15,294 nt of DNA from Syntrophomonadaceae bacterium (lineage in GTDB: Bacteria; Bacillota; Dethiobacteria; DTU022). The stretch covers positions 1 to 15,294 of the forward strand of contig SLBE01000141.1 in NCBI GenBank assembly GCA_007126465.1. Reading direction: 5' to 3'. The notes beneath the pieces are model-generated. The model searched no databases. It had not been told where the DNA came from and saw nothing but the letters and a program-made list of their open reading frames with translations. Below are positions 5,682 through 13,102 of this stretch, one piece after another; within the stretch, counting starts at the first letter, position 1; the number at the start of each line of letters is the position of its first letter. The translations under genes were made by a program, and so were the position numbers.

Positions 5682-6719
5682 ATGATTGACAAACAGTGGG
5701 CCCTGGCCCTTCGCTTAGTTGCGCTGCTCTTCATAGTGGTAGGCGGGCTTTGGATTATTAACAGTATTGCCTGGGTTGTTGGTTTGATTCTGATCAGTGC
5801 TCTCATTGTATATATTCTATATCCCTTTCAGGAATATTTAAAAAGACGTTATCGGCTCAGCCATGGGTTGACTGTTGCTATTGCCTTCGTACTGTTTATA
5901 CTGTTTTGCATATTTGTTGTCAGCTTGTTAATCCCTGTCATATATAACGAGATAAACGATCTTATCGATAGTTTTCCAACACACCTGGCCCGGATCCAGA
6001 TTCTGCTGTCATGGCTATCACAGCAGACAGTAATGCTGGATATTGAAGATGAGGTGCGCAGCTTAATTCTCAGTATCTCTGATAATATGCACCAGGCTGT
6101 AGAATACCTGGCTGAAGCATCTCTTTCCCTGATTGGAGGCGCCGTCGATTTTTTCCTGGTGCTTTTCCTGGTGTTCTACCTGCTTTACGATTTCCAGGCT
6201 GTGCGCACTCAAATTATTGATAGTATCCCTTCTGCAAAAAGGCCGCTGGCCGAAGAGTTAATGAAGATAGTTGATACCAATGTCGGCACGTTTATCAGGG
6301 GCTCGTTAATACGCTGCCTGATTGTAGGTGTTGTTACCGGGATAGTTTTATCTGTTATTGGTATGCCCTATGCTTTGCTCCTGGGTGTGTTGGCCGGGAT
6401 ATTCAACTTTATTCTTTATTTAGGGCCTTATATTGCTGCGGTTCCGGCAGTGCTCCTCAGTTTTTCGCCACTTACTCCATCGCCGCTGCTTATTATTGCT
6501 ATTTATGTTGGAATTCAAATTTTAGATGGAATGTTTCTTGCGCCGGTTGTGCTGGGCCGCATAGTTAAGCTAAGGCCAATTACTGTTATTGTGGCAATCC
6601 TGGCTGGCGGCAGCCTTGGTGGCTTGCTCGGCATGATCCTGGCGGTGCCTGTGGCCGGAATGATAAAGGGAATTCTTGAGCTTCTAAAGCGTAGTCCTGC
6701 TTATGAAGAATTAAACTAA
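5682..6719 (+). CDS. AI-2E family (PF01594) membrane permease-like protein
   Basis: 345 aa of mostly hydrophobic sequence with about seven to eight predicted membrane segments. Two sit at the N-terminus, one near residue 65, then a long amphipathic region (about 90-140), followed by a cluster to the C-terminus. Diagnostic stretches are FLVFYLLYDF, FIRGSLIRCLIVGV, LLGVLAGIFNFILYLGPYIAAVPAVL and a C-terminal GGSLGGLLGMILAVP. The family was named for autoinducer-2 export, but members include Na+/H+ antiporters and many are unassigned, so no substrate is claimed. I chose the ATG at 5682, with GGGGG at 5671-5675 six nt upstream; the ATG at 5676 touches that sequence. It starts 14 nt after ychF. 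A transporter between ychF and rpsF differs from the B. subtilis order. Confidence 0.88.
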   Translation: MIDKQWALALRLVALLFIVVGGLWIINSIAWVVGLILISALIVYILYPFQEYLKRRYRLSHGLTVAIAFVLFILFCIFVVSLLIPVIYNEINDLIDSFPTHLARIQILLSWLSQQTVMLDIEDEVRSLILSISDNMHQAVEYLAEASLSLIGGAVDFFLVLFLVFYLLYDFQAVRTQIIDSIPSAKRPLAEELMKIVDTNVGTFIRGSLIRCLIVGVVTGIVLSVIGMPYALLLGVLAGIFNFILYLGPYIAAVPAVLLSFSPLTPSPLLIIAIYVGIQILDGMFLAPVVLGRIVKLRPITVIVAILAGGSLGGLLGMILAVPVAGMIKGILELLKRSPAYEELN

Positions 6720-6757
6720 TCTATTGCCCTTATTGCTATTATATGCTATTATTTCCT

Positions 6758-6787
6758 TTGTTATACCCCTGCTCCTAATTCTATATT
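6758..6787 (+). promoter_or_regulatory. Possible promoter of the rpsF-ssb-rpsR operon
   Basis: TTGTTA (6758-6763) and TATATT (6782-6787), with an 18-bp spacer, resemble a sigma-A promoter. The 102-nt gap is AT-rich, so chance matches are likely. A start near 6794 leaves a leader under 30 nt, too short for the S6:S18-binding leader motif described in other bacteria, unless another promoter lies further upstream. Confidence 0.35.
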
Positions 6788-6821
6788 AAGGGGCCATTAG
6801 ACCAGAGGGAGGTGAAATGTT

Positions 6822-7355
6822 ATGGAATTATATGAAGCGATGATCATTATAAGCCCGGAGCTTGAAAAAGATGATCATCAGGAAGTTTTAGACGGGCTAT
6901 CTTCTGCCATTACCAAGAACAACGGTTCGGTAAGCACTGTCCTCGATTGGCGCAGAAGGCGCCTGGCTTATGAAATCGATAAAGTCCAGGAAGGCCATTA
7001 CTATTTAATTTACTTCAGTGCTGATGGCACAGTCATTCCGGAAGTCGAACACTATTTCAGGGTTACTGATGAAATTATCCGCTTCATGGTCGTTCGCACC
7101 AGTGAAGAGGAATTTGAAGCTGCGGCCAAAAAAGCCGCCAGTGAGGCTGAAGCAGCAAAAAAAGCGGCTGCTGAGGAAAGTGCTGTTGTTGATGAAAGTG
7201 CTGCTGCGGTAGGAGCAAGCGAAGCTGAAGTAACTGAAAGTGCTGATACTGCTGAAACGCCGGAACCTGCTCAGGACAGCCAGGAGAAGACTGCTGAAGC
7301 AGAAGTTGAGAGCAGCGAAGCTGAAGGTGAGGAAGAAAAGCCGGCTGATGAGTAG
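6822..7355 (+). CDS. rpsF: Ribosomal protein bS6 with long acidic C-terminal tail
   Basis: 30S subunit protein that binds the central domain of 16S rRNA together with S18. Residues 1-93 form the S6 core, with MELYEAMIII, the RRRRLAYEI basic patch and YLIYF. Residues about 94-177 form an 84-residue tail of Ala and Glu with Ser, Thr and Pro. It begins with a helix-like EAAAKKAASEAEAAKKAAAE stretch and ends in EGEEEKPADE. Typical S6 is about 95-100 aa, though some lineages have extensions. AGAGGGAGGTGA at 6804-6815 is a very strong ribosome-binding site, as expected for a ribosomal gene. It is first in the classic rpsF-ssb-rpsR operon, 34 nt before ssb. Confidence 0.96.
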   Translation: MELYEAMIIISPELEKDDHQEVLDGLSSAITKNNGSVSTVLDWRRRRLAYEIDKVQEGHYYLIYFSADGTVIPEVEHYFRVTDEIIRFMVVRTSEEEFEAAAKKAASEAEAAKKAAAEESAVVDESAAAVGASEAEVTESADTAETPEPAQDSQEKTAEAEVESSEAEGEEEKPADE

Positions 7356-7389
7356 TCTTGTATAACTTACTTAATAGGACGGTGTTTTC

Positions 7390-7800
7390 ATGTTAAATCA
7401 GGTAGTGTTAATTGGACGACTGACCCATGATCCGGAGCTTCGTTATACTGCTGGTGGCGGGGTGGCTGTAACAACTTTCACCCTGGCAGTTAACCGTCCA
7501 TTCACCAATCAACAGGGTGAAAGGGAAGCAGATTTTATTAAAATAGTGACCTGGAGGAAGCTGGCCGAGAATTGCGCCAACTACCTGAAAAAAGGCCAAA
7601 TGGCTGCGGCAGCAGGCCGACTGCAGGTAAGATCATTTGATGACAGTGAAGGGATCCGCCGCAAGGTTGCAGAGGTTGTAGCTGATAATGTCCAGTTTCT
7701 TGAACGGAGCGGACGTGACTCGGAATCTTCAAAGTCCAGCGATTTTGATGAGCCGAAAACCGAGGACCTTGATATAAGCGGGGATGATGTTCCCTTTTAG
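7390..7800 (+). CDS. ssb: Single-stranded DNA-binding protein SSB
   Basis: 136 aa, somewhat short for the family. The OB fold covers residues 1-105, with MLNQVVLIGRLTHDPELRYT, the VTTFTLAVNRPF strand, DFIKIVTWRKLAENCANYLKKG and VEV-type strands. A short polar linker (106-128) leads to the acidic tip DDVPF, which recruits DNA-processing partners such as RecQ, PriA or RecG. It coats single-stranded DNA at forks, and its position between S6 and S18 is highly conserved in bacteria. A GGACGGTG stretch at 7377-7384 serves the ATG. The gap to rpsR is 17 nt. Confidence 0.97.
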   Translation: MLNQVVLIGRLTHDPELRYTAGGGVAVTTFTLAVNRPFTNQQGEREADFIKIVTWRKLAENCANYLKKGQMAAAAGRLQVRSFDDSEGIRRKVAEVVADNVQFLERSGRDSESSKSSDFDEPKTEDLDISGDDVPF

Positions 7801-7817
7801 TGGAAGGAGGTATTTAC

Positions 7818-8048
7818 ATGAGGCGAGACAGAGGTAGAAAGCCTAAAAAAAAGATCTGCAGCTTCTGTGTTGAGAAGGTAGATGATGTAGATTACAAACA
7901 ATATGATAAGCTGAAGCGGTTTGTTACCGAACGCGGAAAAGTCCTTCCGCGTCGTATATCCGGTAATTGTGCAAAACATCAGCGGCAGTTGACCCGGGCA
8001 ATTAAAAAATCAAGAATTATGGCCCTGCTGCCCTTTAGCATGGAATAA
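7818..8048 (+). CDS. rpsR: Ribosomal protein bS18, zinc-type
   Basis: 76 aa, the normal size for S18, which pairs with S6 on the 30S platform. The N-terminus is basic (MRRDRGRKPKKK), followed by CSFC, YKQYDKLKRFV and the family signature RGKVLPRRISGNCAKHQRQLTRAIKKSR. CxxC together with CxxH is the cysteine-containing form of S18 that can bind zinc. I start at the ATG at 7818, with GGAAGGAGG at 7802-7810, rather than the in-frame GTG at 7800 that overlaps the ssb stop. It is the last gene of the operon, and a strong terminator starts 27 nt later. Confidence 0.97.
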   Translation: MRRDRGRKPKKKICSFCVEKVDDVDYKQYDKLKRFVTERGKVLPRRISGNCAKHQRQLTRAIKKSRIMALLPFSME

Positions 8049-8074
8049 ATGCTGCTAATGACATTAAACCTTTT

Positions 8075-8108
8075 ACGGTGCCGGAAGCTTATGCCCGGCA
8101 CCGTTTTT
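8075..8108 (+). terminator. Strong intrinsic terminator after rpsR
   Basis: A perfect 10-bp GC-rich stem ACGGTGCCGG / CCGGCACCGT encloses a 10-nt loop (8085-8094) and is followed directly by five T residues (8104-8108). It should end the rpsF-ssb-rpsR transcript and separate it from rplI-dnaB. Confidence 0.92.
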
Positions 8109-8172
8109 GTTGCAGGATAGATGGGTAGTCAAAGCGAATTAAAAACTAACAACTTGAAAGGAGTTAAAAAAA

Positions 8173-8619
8173 ATGCAGGTTATTTTAGAGCAAGATATCC
8201 CTAACCTGGGGAAAAAGGGTGAACTGAAAGATGTTGCCAGGGGTTATGCCCGCAATCATCTGCTGCCAAGAGGACTGGCAGTTGAAGCAACCCCTCACAG
8301 ATTACGTGAATGGGAGCAGCGTCAGGAAAAAGAAGAGGCGCTTAACAGGGAACTTGAAGAAAAAGCCCGTGAGCAGGCTGAAAAATTATTAAATAGAGAA
8401 GTTCATTTTAAAATGCCGGCTGGTGAAGGCGGTCGATTATTTGGTTCAGTTACAGCGGCAGATGTTGCTGGCAAGCTGGCAGAGGAAGGCTTTGAAGTTG
8501 ACAGGAAGAAAATTGAGCTTTCAGAGCAGGTGAAAAGTGTTGGCAGCTATACAGCTGAAATTCGCTTGCACTCCGGTATCAAGGCAGAAATACTGGTTAA
8601 GGTTGAAGCTGAGGAGTAG
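8173..8619 (+). CDS. rplI: Ribosomal protein bL9
   Basis: 148 aa, the usual L9 length. The N-terminal rRNA-binding domain has MQVILEQDIPNLGKKGELKDVARGYARNHLLPRGLA (residues 1-36). A long charged connecting helix (about 45-75, rich in E, K and R) leads to the C-terminal domain with GRLFGSVT and a final IKAEILVKVEAEE. L9 binds the base of the L1 stalk in 23S rRNA and affects frame maintenance. GAAAGGAG at 8156-8163, nine nt upstream, is a good ribosome-binding site. It precedes dnaB by 26 nt, the conserved Firmicute pairing. The gdpP (yybT) and yybS genes that precede rplI in B. subtilis are absent here, and I see no convincing promoter in 8109-8172. Confidence 0.97.
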   Translation: MQVILEQDIPNLGKKGELKDVARGYARNHLLPRGLAVEATPHRLREWEQRQEKEEALNRELEEKAREQAEKLLNREVHFKMPAGEGGRLFGSVTAADVAGKLAEEGFEVDRKKIELSEQVKSVGSYTAEIRLHSGIKAEILVKVEAEE

Positions 8620-8645
8620 GGAACTGCAAAGGGGGGTTGCCGTAA

Positions 8646-9998
8646 ATGGTCGTTTTAAGTGATAGAGTTCCACCACAGAGTAAGGAAGCGGAAATATCCG
8701 TGCTCGGCTCTATGATCATTGACAGGGAGGCAATCTTCGCGGCAGCAGAACTTCTTTCTGAGCAGGACTTTTACAGTACTGCTCATAAAAAGATATATTC
8801 GGGAATTATTTCTCTCAGCGAACGGGGCGAGCCGGTTGATCTCGTTACTTTATCAGAAGAGCTTCAACGCAATCAATGCCTGGATGAAGTAGGCGGCCGG
8901 TCATATCTTGTTACCCTGGCTAACGCTGTACCGACTGCCGCTAATGTGCAGTATCATTCCAAGATTGTCAGGGAAAAAGCAATATTGAGATCGCTTATTC
9001 ATGCTGCTACGGGGATCGTTTCAAAAAGTTTTGATGCCCCGTCTAATGTTGATGAATTCCTCGATGAGGCAGAGCAATTAATTTTTGAAATCGGCAAAAG
9101 GGGCAAGCAGCAGGGATTTGCATCGCTCAAAGATGTTCTGGTTAAAGCTTTTGATAATATTGAGAAGCTATATGATGAAAAAAAGGGAGTTACCGGACTT
9201 TCAACCGGTTTTACTGATCTTGACAGACTAACCTCCGGTTTTCAGAAGTCTGACTTGATTGTCATCGCTGCCCGCCCCAGCATGGGTAAAACAACCCTTG
9301 CTCTTAATATGACCCAGCAAATGGCGGTCAGGGAAAAAATGGCAACAGCATTTTTCAGTATGGAAATGTCAAAAGAACAGCTTGCCTCACGCCTGTTGTG
9401 CGCCGAATCACAAATTGATGCTCAAAACATGCGCAGGGGCTTTCTTTCTCAGGAGGAGTGGCAGAAGTTGACAAAGGCTGTCGGCCCTCTGAGCGATGCC
9501 CCCCTGTATATTGACGACTCGGCCAGTTTATCCGTGATGGAGGTTAGGGCGAAAGCCCGGCGCCTTAAAGCAGAAAAAGGTCTGGAGGCAGTATTTGTTG
9601 ATTACCTGCAGCTAATGAGGGGTTACGGGCGCGCCGAAAGCAGGCAGCAGGAGTTGTCGGAAATTTCCAGGGCCCTGAAAGCTTTGGCTAAAGAACTCGA
9701 TGTTCCCGTTGTTGCTCTTTCTCAGTTAAGCCGGGCAGTTGAAAAAAGGCCTGACCGTCGACCGATCCTCAGTGACCTGATGGAGTCGGGCGGCATTGAG
9801 GCTAATGCCGACCTGGTTATGTTTATTTACCGGGAATCTTATTATAACCGTGATTCTGAGAAGGGAAATATTGCTGAGATCAGTATAGCAAAACAAAGAA
9901 ATGGCCCCACAGGACTGATAGAGCTATACTTTCTTGATCGCTTTACAAAGTTTGCTAATGTTGCCCGTGATCGGATCAAGGAAGAGGGTGGAGAGTAG
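8646..9998 (+). CDS. dnaB: Replicative DNA helicase DnaB
   Basis: Hexameric 5'-3' fork helicase of 450 aa (called DnaC in B. subtilis). The N-terminal domain (about 8-115) starts with RVPPQSKEAEISVLGSMIID. The RecA-like ATPase domain has Walker A ARPSMGKTT at residues 209-217 (K215), Walker B VFVDYLQLM near residue 320, the SQLSR motif, and the K416-Q-R418 hairpin (IAKQRNGPTG) that supplies the trans arginine finger. Position 379 is Met (SDLMESGGIE) where the family usually has Arg (SDLRESGSIE). No intein interrupts the gene. A G-rich ribosome-binding site lies at 8630-8637. The next gene begins at the base after the stop, so the two are likely co-translated. Confidence 0.97.
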   Translation: MVVLSDRVPPQSKEAEISVLGSMIIDREAIFAAAELLSEQDFYSTAHKKIYSGIISLSERGEPVDLVTLSEELQRNQCLDEVGGRSYLVTLANAVPTAANVQYHSKIVREKAILRSLIHAATGIVSKSFDAPSNVDEFLDEAEQLIFEIGKRGKQQGFASLKDVLVKAFDNIEKLYDEKKGVTGLSTGFTDLDRLTSGFQKSDLIVIAARPSMGKTTLALNMTQQMAVREKMATAFFSMEMSKEQLASRLLCAESQIDAQNMRRGFLSQEEWQKLTKAVGPLSDAPLYIDDSASLSVMEVRAKARRLKAEKGLEAVFVDYLQLMRGYGRAESRQQELSEISRALKALAKELDVPVVALSQLSRAVEKRPDRRPILSDLMESGGIEANADLVMFIYRESYYNRDSEKGNIAEISIAKQRNGPTGLIELYFLDRFTKFANVARDRIKEEGGE

Positions 9999-11393
9999 TT
10001 GGCATCAAACAAATATGATGTAATCATTGTGGGTGCCGGTCCTGCTGGTATTTTTGCTGCCCTGGAGTTATCTGTTTCCGGCAAGGCAAAGGTATTAATT
10101 ATTGATAAAGGTGCTCCCCTGGAAAAACGCAACTGTAAAACCCAGCGTGAATATGGTCGCTGTCTGCGCTGCAACCCCTGTGCAGTAACCTGCGGCTGGG
10201 GTGGTGCCGGAGCTTTCAGCGACGGCAAACTTACGCTTACTTCCGCATTTGGCGGCTTTCTTGATGAATTTGCAGAAAAGGAAAGCATCGATGATCTAAT
10301 TAATGAAATTGATCGAGTTTACCTTTCCTATGGGGCCTCGAATACTGTATATGGTGAAGATCGGGAAGCAGTAAAAGACATGGAGCGTAATGCTGCTGCT
10401 GCCGGATTGAGCCTGATTCCTGCCAGGATAAGGCATTTAGGCACAGAGAACTGTTATCATGTTCTGGAAAAGATGTATCGGGATTTAACAGAATCAGCGG
10501 ATATACTAATGAATACATCAGTAGAAGAAATCATAAACGATAACGGCCATGTCCGTGGAGTCAAGCTTAATACAGGCGAAACCTATTATGCGGATTATGT
10601 TGTTTGCGCACCAGGCAGGGTTGGTGCGGAATGGATGCATAAAGAGTCAAAAAGATTGGGCCTTAAAGGTGTCAATAATCCAGTTGATCTTGGGGTCAGG
10701 GTTGAAGTGCCTGCTGTTATAATGGAAAAGCTTACCAGCCAGATTTATGAATCGAAACTGATTTACTTTACCAGGCATTTTGATGATAGAATTCGAACCT
10801 TCTGTATGAACCCATATGGTGTTGTAGTAACAGAAGGCAACGAAGGGCTCGTTACTGTTAATGGACACAGCTTCGCGGAAACAAAAACCAATAATACAAA
10901 CTTTGCTTTGCTGGTCAGTAAAACCTTTACAGAACCTTTTACAGAACCAATCCGCTATGGTCGTTACATTGCCAGCCTTGCGAATATGCTTGGTGACGGG
11001 GTCATTGTTCAACGCCTTGGCGACCTGTTGATGGGTAGGCGCTCTACGCCGGAGAGGATAAAGCGTGGATTGGTCAGCCCAACCCTCAGAGAAGCTACCC
11101 CTGGTGACTTGAGCCTGGTTATGCCCTACCGATACCTGATGGCCATTATTGAAATGCTTGAAGCCCTTGACAAGCTTGCACCGGGTGTAAATTCCAGGCA
11201 TACCCTGCTATATGGTATTGAAGTTAAATTTTACTCATACCGCCTGCAGCTAAGCAAAAAGTTTGAAACAGAAGTGAAAAATCTATTTGCAGTGGGGGAC
11301 GGCGCCGGAGTAACCAGGGGGCTTATCCAGGCTTCCGCTACAGGAAAGCTCGCGGCACAGGAGATTGCCCGCCGTCTTGAAGCCAACCGATAA
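9999..11393 (+). CDS. Uncharacterised FAD-dependent dehydrogenase (COG2509-like)
   Basis: 464 aa, cytoplasmic. A Rossmann FAD/NAD-binding motif GAGPAG is at residues 12-17, followed by VLIIDKG. A second flavin-contact region near the C-terminus reads FAVGDGAGVTRGLIQASATGKLAAQEI. Between them is CLRCNPCAVTCGWGGAGAFS: C55, C58, C61 and C65 in CX2CX2CX3C spacing, with C46 upstream. The GWGGAGAFSDGKL segment is typical of this uncharacterised family. The substrate is unknown. The spacing resembles a [4Fe-4S] ferredoxin ligand set but lacks the usual following proline, so cluster binding is only a possibility. The start is TTG directly after the dnaB stop, with GGGTGGAGAG just upstream. The order rplI-dnaB-this gene suggests co-transcription, although the role looks unrelated to replication. 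Confidence 0.85.
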   Translation: MASNKYDVIIVGAGPAGIFAALELSVSGKAKVLIIDKGAPLEKRNCKTQREYGRCLRCNPCAVTCGWGGAGAFSDGKLTLTSAFGGFLDEFAEKESIDDLINEIDRVYLSYGASNTVYGEDREAVKDMERNAAAAGLSLIPARIRHLGTENCYHVLEKMYRDLTESADILMNTSVEEIINDNGHVRGVKLNTGETYYADYVVCAPGRVGAEWMHKESKRLGLKGVNNPVDLGVRVEVPAVIMEKLTSQIYESKLIYFTRHFDDRIRTFCMNPYGVVVTEGNEGLVTVNGHSFAETKTNNTNFALLVSKTFTEPFTEPIRYGRYIASLANMLGDGVIVQRLGDLLMGRRSTPERIKRGLVSPTLREATPGDLSLVMPYRYLMAIIEMLEALDKLAPGVNSRHTLLYGIEVKFYSYRLQLSKKFETEVKNLFAVGDGAGVTRGLIQASATGKLAAQEIARRLEANR

Positions 11394-11395
11394 GC

Positions 11396-11424
11396 TTGAT
11401 TTGTTTTTTATAAAATGCTATACT
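11396..11424 (+). promoter_or_regulatory. Sigma-A promoter of the G5-M23 gene
   Basis: TTGATT (11396-11401) and TATACT (11419-11424) are separated by an optimal 17 bp, and TG at 11416-11417 gives an extended -10. It begins 3 nt after the stop of the flavoprotein gene. Predicted initiation is near 11431, giving a leader of about 195 nt. Confidence 0.7.
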
Positions 11425-11430
11425 TCCTTT

Positions 11431-11625
11431 ATAAACGGATTGCCCGACAGCTATGCCGTTTTTTCGATCATAGCAGTTGTTTTATCAACTAATTTGCTGT
11501 CAGGTCTTTACCGTGTCGTTCGGCTGCAAAATGCATTTACATAGATACACAATACTATAGCCAGACGACAGGTGCTTAGGGTGATAACTCGGAGACATCA
11601 TGTGTTGCAGAAAGGATCATTCTAA
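11431..11625 (+). promoter_or_regulatory. Structured 5' leader of the G5-M23 gene
   Basis: The leader has two foldable parts. In the first, GACAGC (11446-11451) pairs with GCTGTC (11496-11501), extended by CC with GG past one mismatch. It encloses the hairpin AGTTG / CAACT (11475-11490). An alternative GCTATG / CATAGC pairing (11450-11455 with 11469-11474) overlaps the first stem by two bases, and AAACGG / CCGTTT (11433-11438 with 11456-11461) ends in six T residues like a weak terminator. In the second part, ACC-TGTCGT (11510-11519, one bulged G) pairs with ACGACAGGT (11565-11573) around GGCT / AGCC. I match it to no riboswitch class I know. AAAGGA at 11611-11616 is the ribosome-binding site. 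Confidence 0.45.
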
Positions 11626-13026
11626 ATGGAACCGAAGTCTGTGTTTGAACGTGCTAAACTAAGCCTGGAAGCTAAGAATATAAGAGCACCTCATTATATG
11701 TTAATAGCTTTAATTTGTGTGATTACCTCGCTTGCCGTGCTAGAATATTCAAGCAATTATGTCTATGTGGTCATGATTGATGACAGGGAGATTGGGGTTG
11801 TTCAAGATGCCAGTGACGTTGAACTATTTGTTGATGATTTAACGGAGCGATGTGGTGAGCTTTATGGCATGCATATCAAACCTGGAAAGAAAATTGCTCT
11901 TATAAAAGAATTTAGGCCGGAGAGTGAAACGCAGACCGAAACTGTTCAGCAGACCATACGCAGCTCTCTGGGTCTTTTAACTGATGCAAAAATATTGTTA
12001 ATTAATGGAACCCCTGCCCTTGCCCTGCCGGAAGACTGTGAACTTGATCTGCTGATCACCTCTCTTGCTGCAGCCTATTCACGCAACCAGGGTAATGTAA
12101 CAACACTAGAATCTATAGTGACCGACGAACTGACTTTAGAGTCGGCCCGAGTTGAGCCGAGCGAAGTTAGTACCGTAGAAGAAGCCGTGGCTTATTTGGC
12201 CAGTTCTAACAGTGGCAAGCCTATGCAGGCATCATCTTTAACTGGAACAACGAACAGGGGGTCATTCTTTAGTCGTTATTCCGGTAATCTTTCCAGCCCT
12301 ACACATTCGGGCTTTATTCCGAACGAATATGTGCAAGATACTTCTCAATCGATCGAGCCGGCTTTTGTAAACGTAAGAACACTTGAGGAGCTTACTGTCC
12401 GGGAACCGATTCCTTTCGCGACAGAAGTTGAATATGATGAAGAAATGTGGATAGTGCAGAAAGATGTCCTTGAGGAAGGAAGAGATGGAACTAAAGAGAT
12501 AACCTACCATATTACGAGGGAAAGCGGAGTAGAGGTTGCCAGAAGCAAAGTCGGCGAAAAGGTTGTCGAAGAACCGGTAACCCAGCTTGAAGTCCATGGC
12601 ACTGCCCAGGTTCCTAACATAGGTTCCGGTCGTTTTATTTGGCCGGTGGAAGATGGAGGCGAAATTACGCCGGGAAGGGGCTTCAGTGAGTGGCATACAG
12701 GCATTGATATTGCGGCCGATCTCGGAAGAAATATTTTGGCTGCCGATAGTGGCGTGGTCTGGTTTTCAGGTCGCGGAGGATCTCAGGGCAATTATATTAT
12801 TATCTATCACGGATCATACTGGACCCTCTACCTGCATAATGAAGTAAACCTTGTGAATAAGGGAGACCAGGTCGAGAAAGGTGAAGTTATTGGCAGGGTC
12901 GGCTCAACAGGACGTTCCTCGGGCCCACATCTGCACTTTGAAATCAGGATGGACGATGGTACCGGTGAGTGGCTGGGCTACTATCAACATAAACCTATTG
13001 ATCCATTAAGATTTTTTAATCCCTGA
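11626..13026 (+). CDS. Membrane-anchored G5 domain M23 peptidoglycan endopeptidase
   Basis: 466 aa. A short cytoplasmic basic start is followed by one membrane segment (about 26-48). Residues about 50-190 form an extracytoplasmic domain beginning YVVMIDDREIGVVQDASDVE, as found in other wall hydrolases with G5 domains. Then come a Ser/Thr-rich linker (about 193-245), a G5 domain (about 250-326: LTVREPIPFATEVEYDEEMW to VTQLEVHG) and the M23 catalytic domain (about 335-466). H357 and D361 (HTGID), YLH near residue 404, and HLH at 435-437 supply the expected zinc and catalytic residues, so it should be active. G5 domains are thought to bind GlcNAc-containing wall polymers. The gene has its own promoter and terminator and lies just upstream of walRK, whose homologues control such hydrolases. 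Confidence 0.92.
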   Translation: MEPKSVFERAKLSLEAKNIRAPHYMLIALICVITSLAVLEYSSNYVYVVMIDDREIGVVQDASDVELFVDDLTERCGELYGMHIKPGKKIALIKEFRPESETQTETVQQTIRSSLGLLTDAKILLINGTPALALPEDCELDLLITSLAAAYSRNQGNVTTLESIVTDELTLESARVEPSEVSTVEEAVAYLASSNSGKPMQASSLTGTTNRGSFFSRYSGNLSSPTHSGFIPNEYVQDTSQSIEPAFVNVRTLEELTVREPIPFATEVEYDEEMWIVQKDVLEEGRDGTKEITYHITRESGVEVARSKVGEKVVEEPVTQLEVHGTAQVPNIGSGRFIWPVEDGGEITPGRGFSEWHTGIDIAADLGRNILAADSGVVWFSGRGGSQGNYIIIYHGSYWTLYLHNEVNLVNKGDQVEKGEVIGRVGSTGRSSGPHLHFEIRMDDGTGEWLGYYQHKPIDPLRFFNP

Positions 13027-13046
13027 TGCTATAAAAAAGGTGCTTG

Positions 13047-13078
13047 AAGCCCTTTTCCTGGCGGGAAAGGGCTTTTTT
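13047..13078 (+). terminator. Strong intrinsic terminator after the G5-M23 gene
   Basis: A 12-bp stem (13047-13058 with 13063-13074, one G-U pair) with a 4-nt loop TGGC is followed by a T run at 13073-13078. This is a textbook terminator that separates the hydrolase gene from walRK. Confidence 0.95.
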
Positions 13079-13102
13079 AAATGCTCTAATTATTAGGAAG
13101 GT

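Noticed and set aside
7101..7352. Frameshift or fusion explaining the long S6 protein
   Set aside because: The frame is continuous, the tail is compositionally uniform, and the next gene starts normally 34 nt later, so it is a genuine extension.
10647..11201. Reverse-strand ORF of 184 codons within the flavoprotein gene
   Set aside because: Long, but fully antisense to a well-conserved FAD protein and without recognisable motifs or upstream signals.
11431..11625. Known riboswitch (ydaO c-di-AMP, c-di-GMP, cobalamin, TPP)
   Set aside because: The conserved sequence blocks of these classes are not visible by eye, so no class is assigned.
12262..12696. Reverse-strand ORF of 144 codons inside the G5-M23 gene
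   Set aside because: Overlaps the conserved G5 and M23 coding region, with no supporting start signal.
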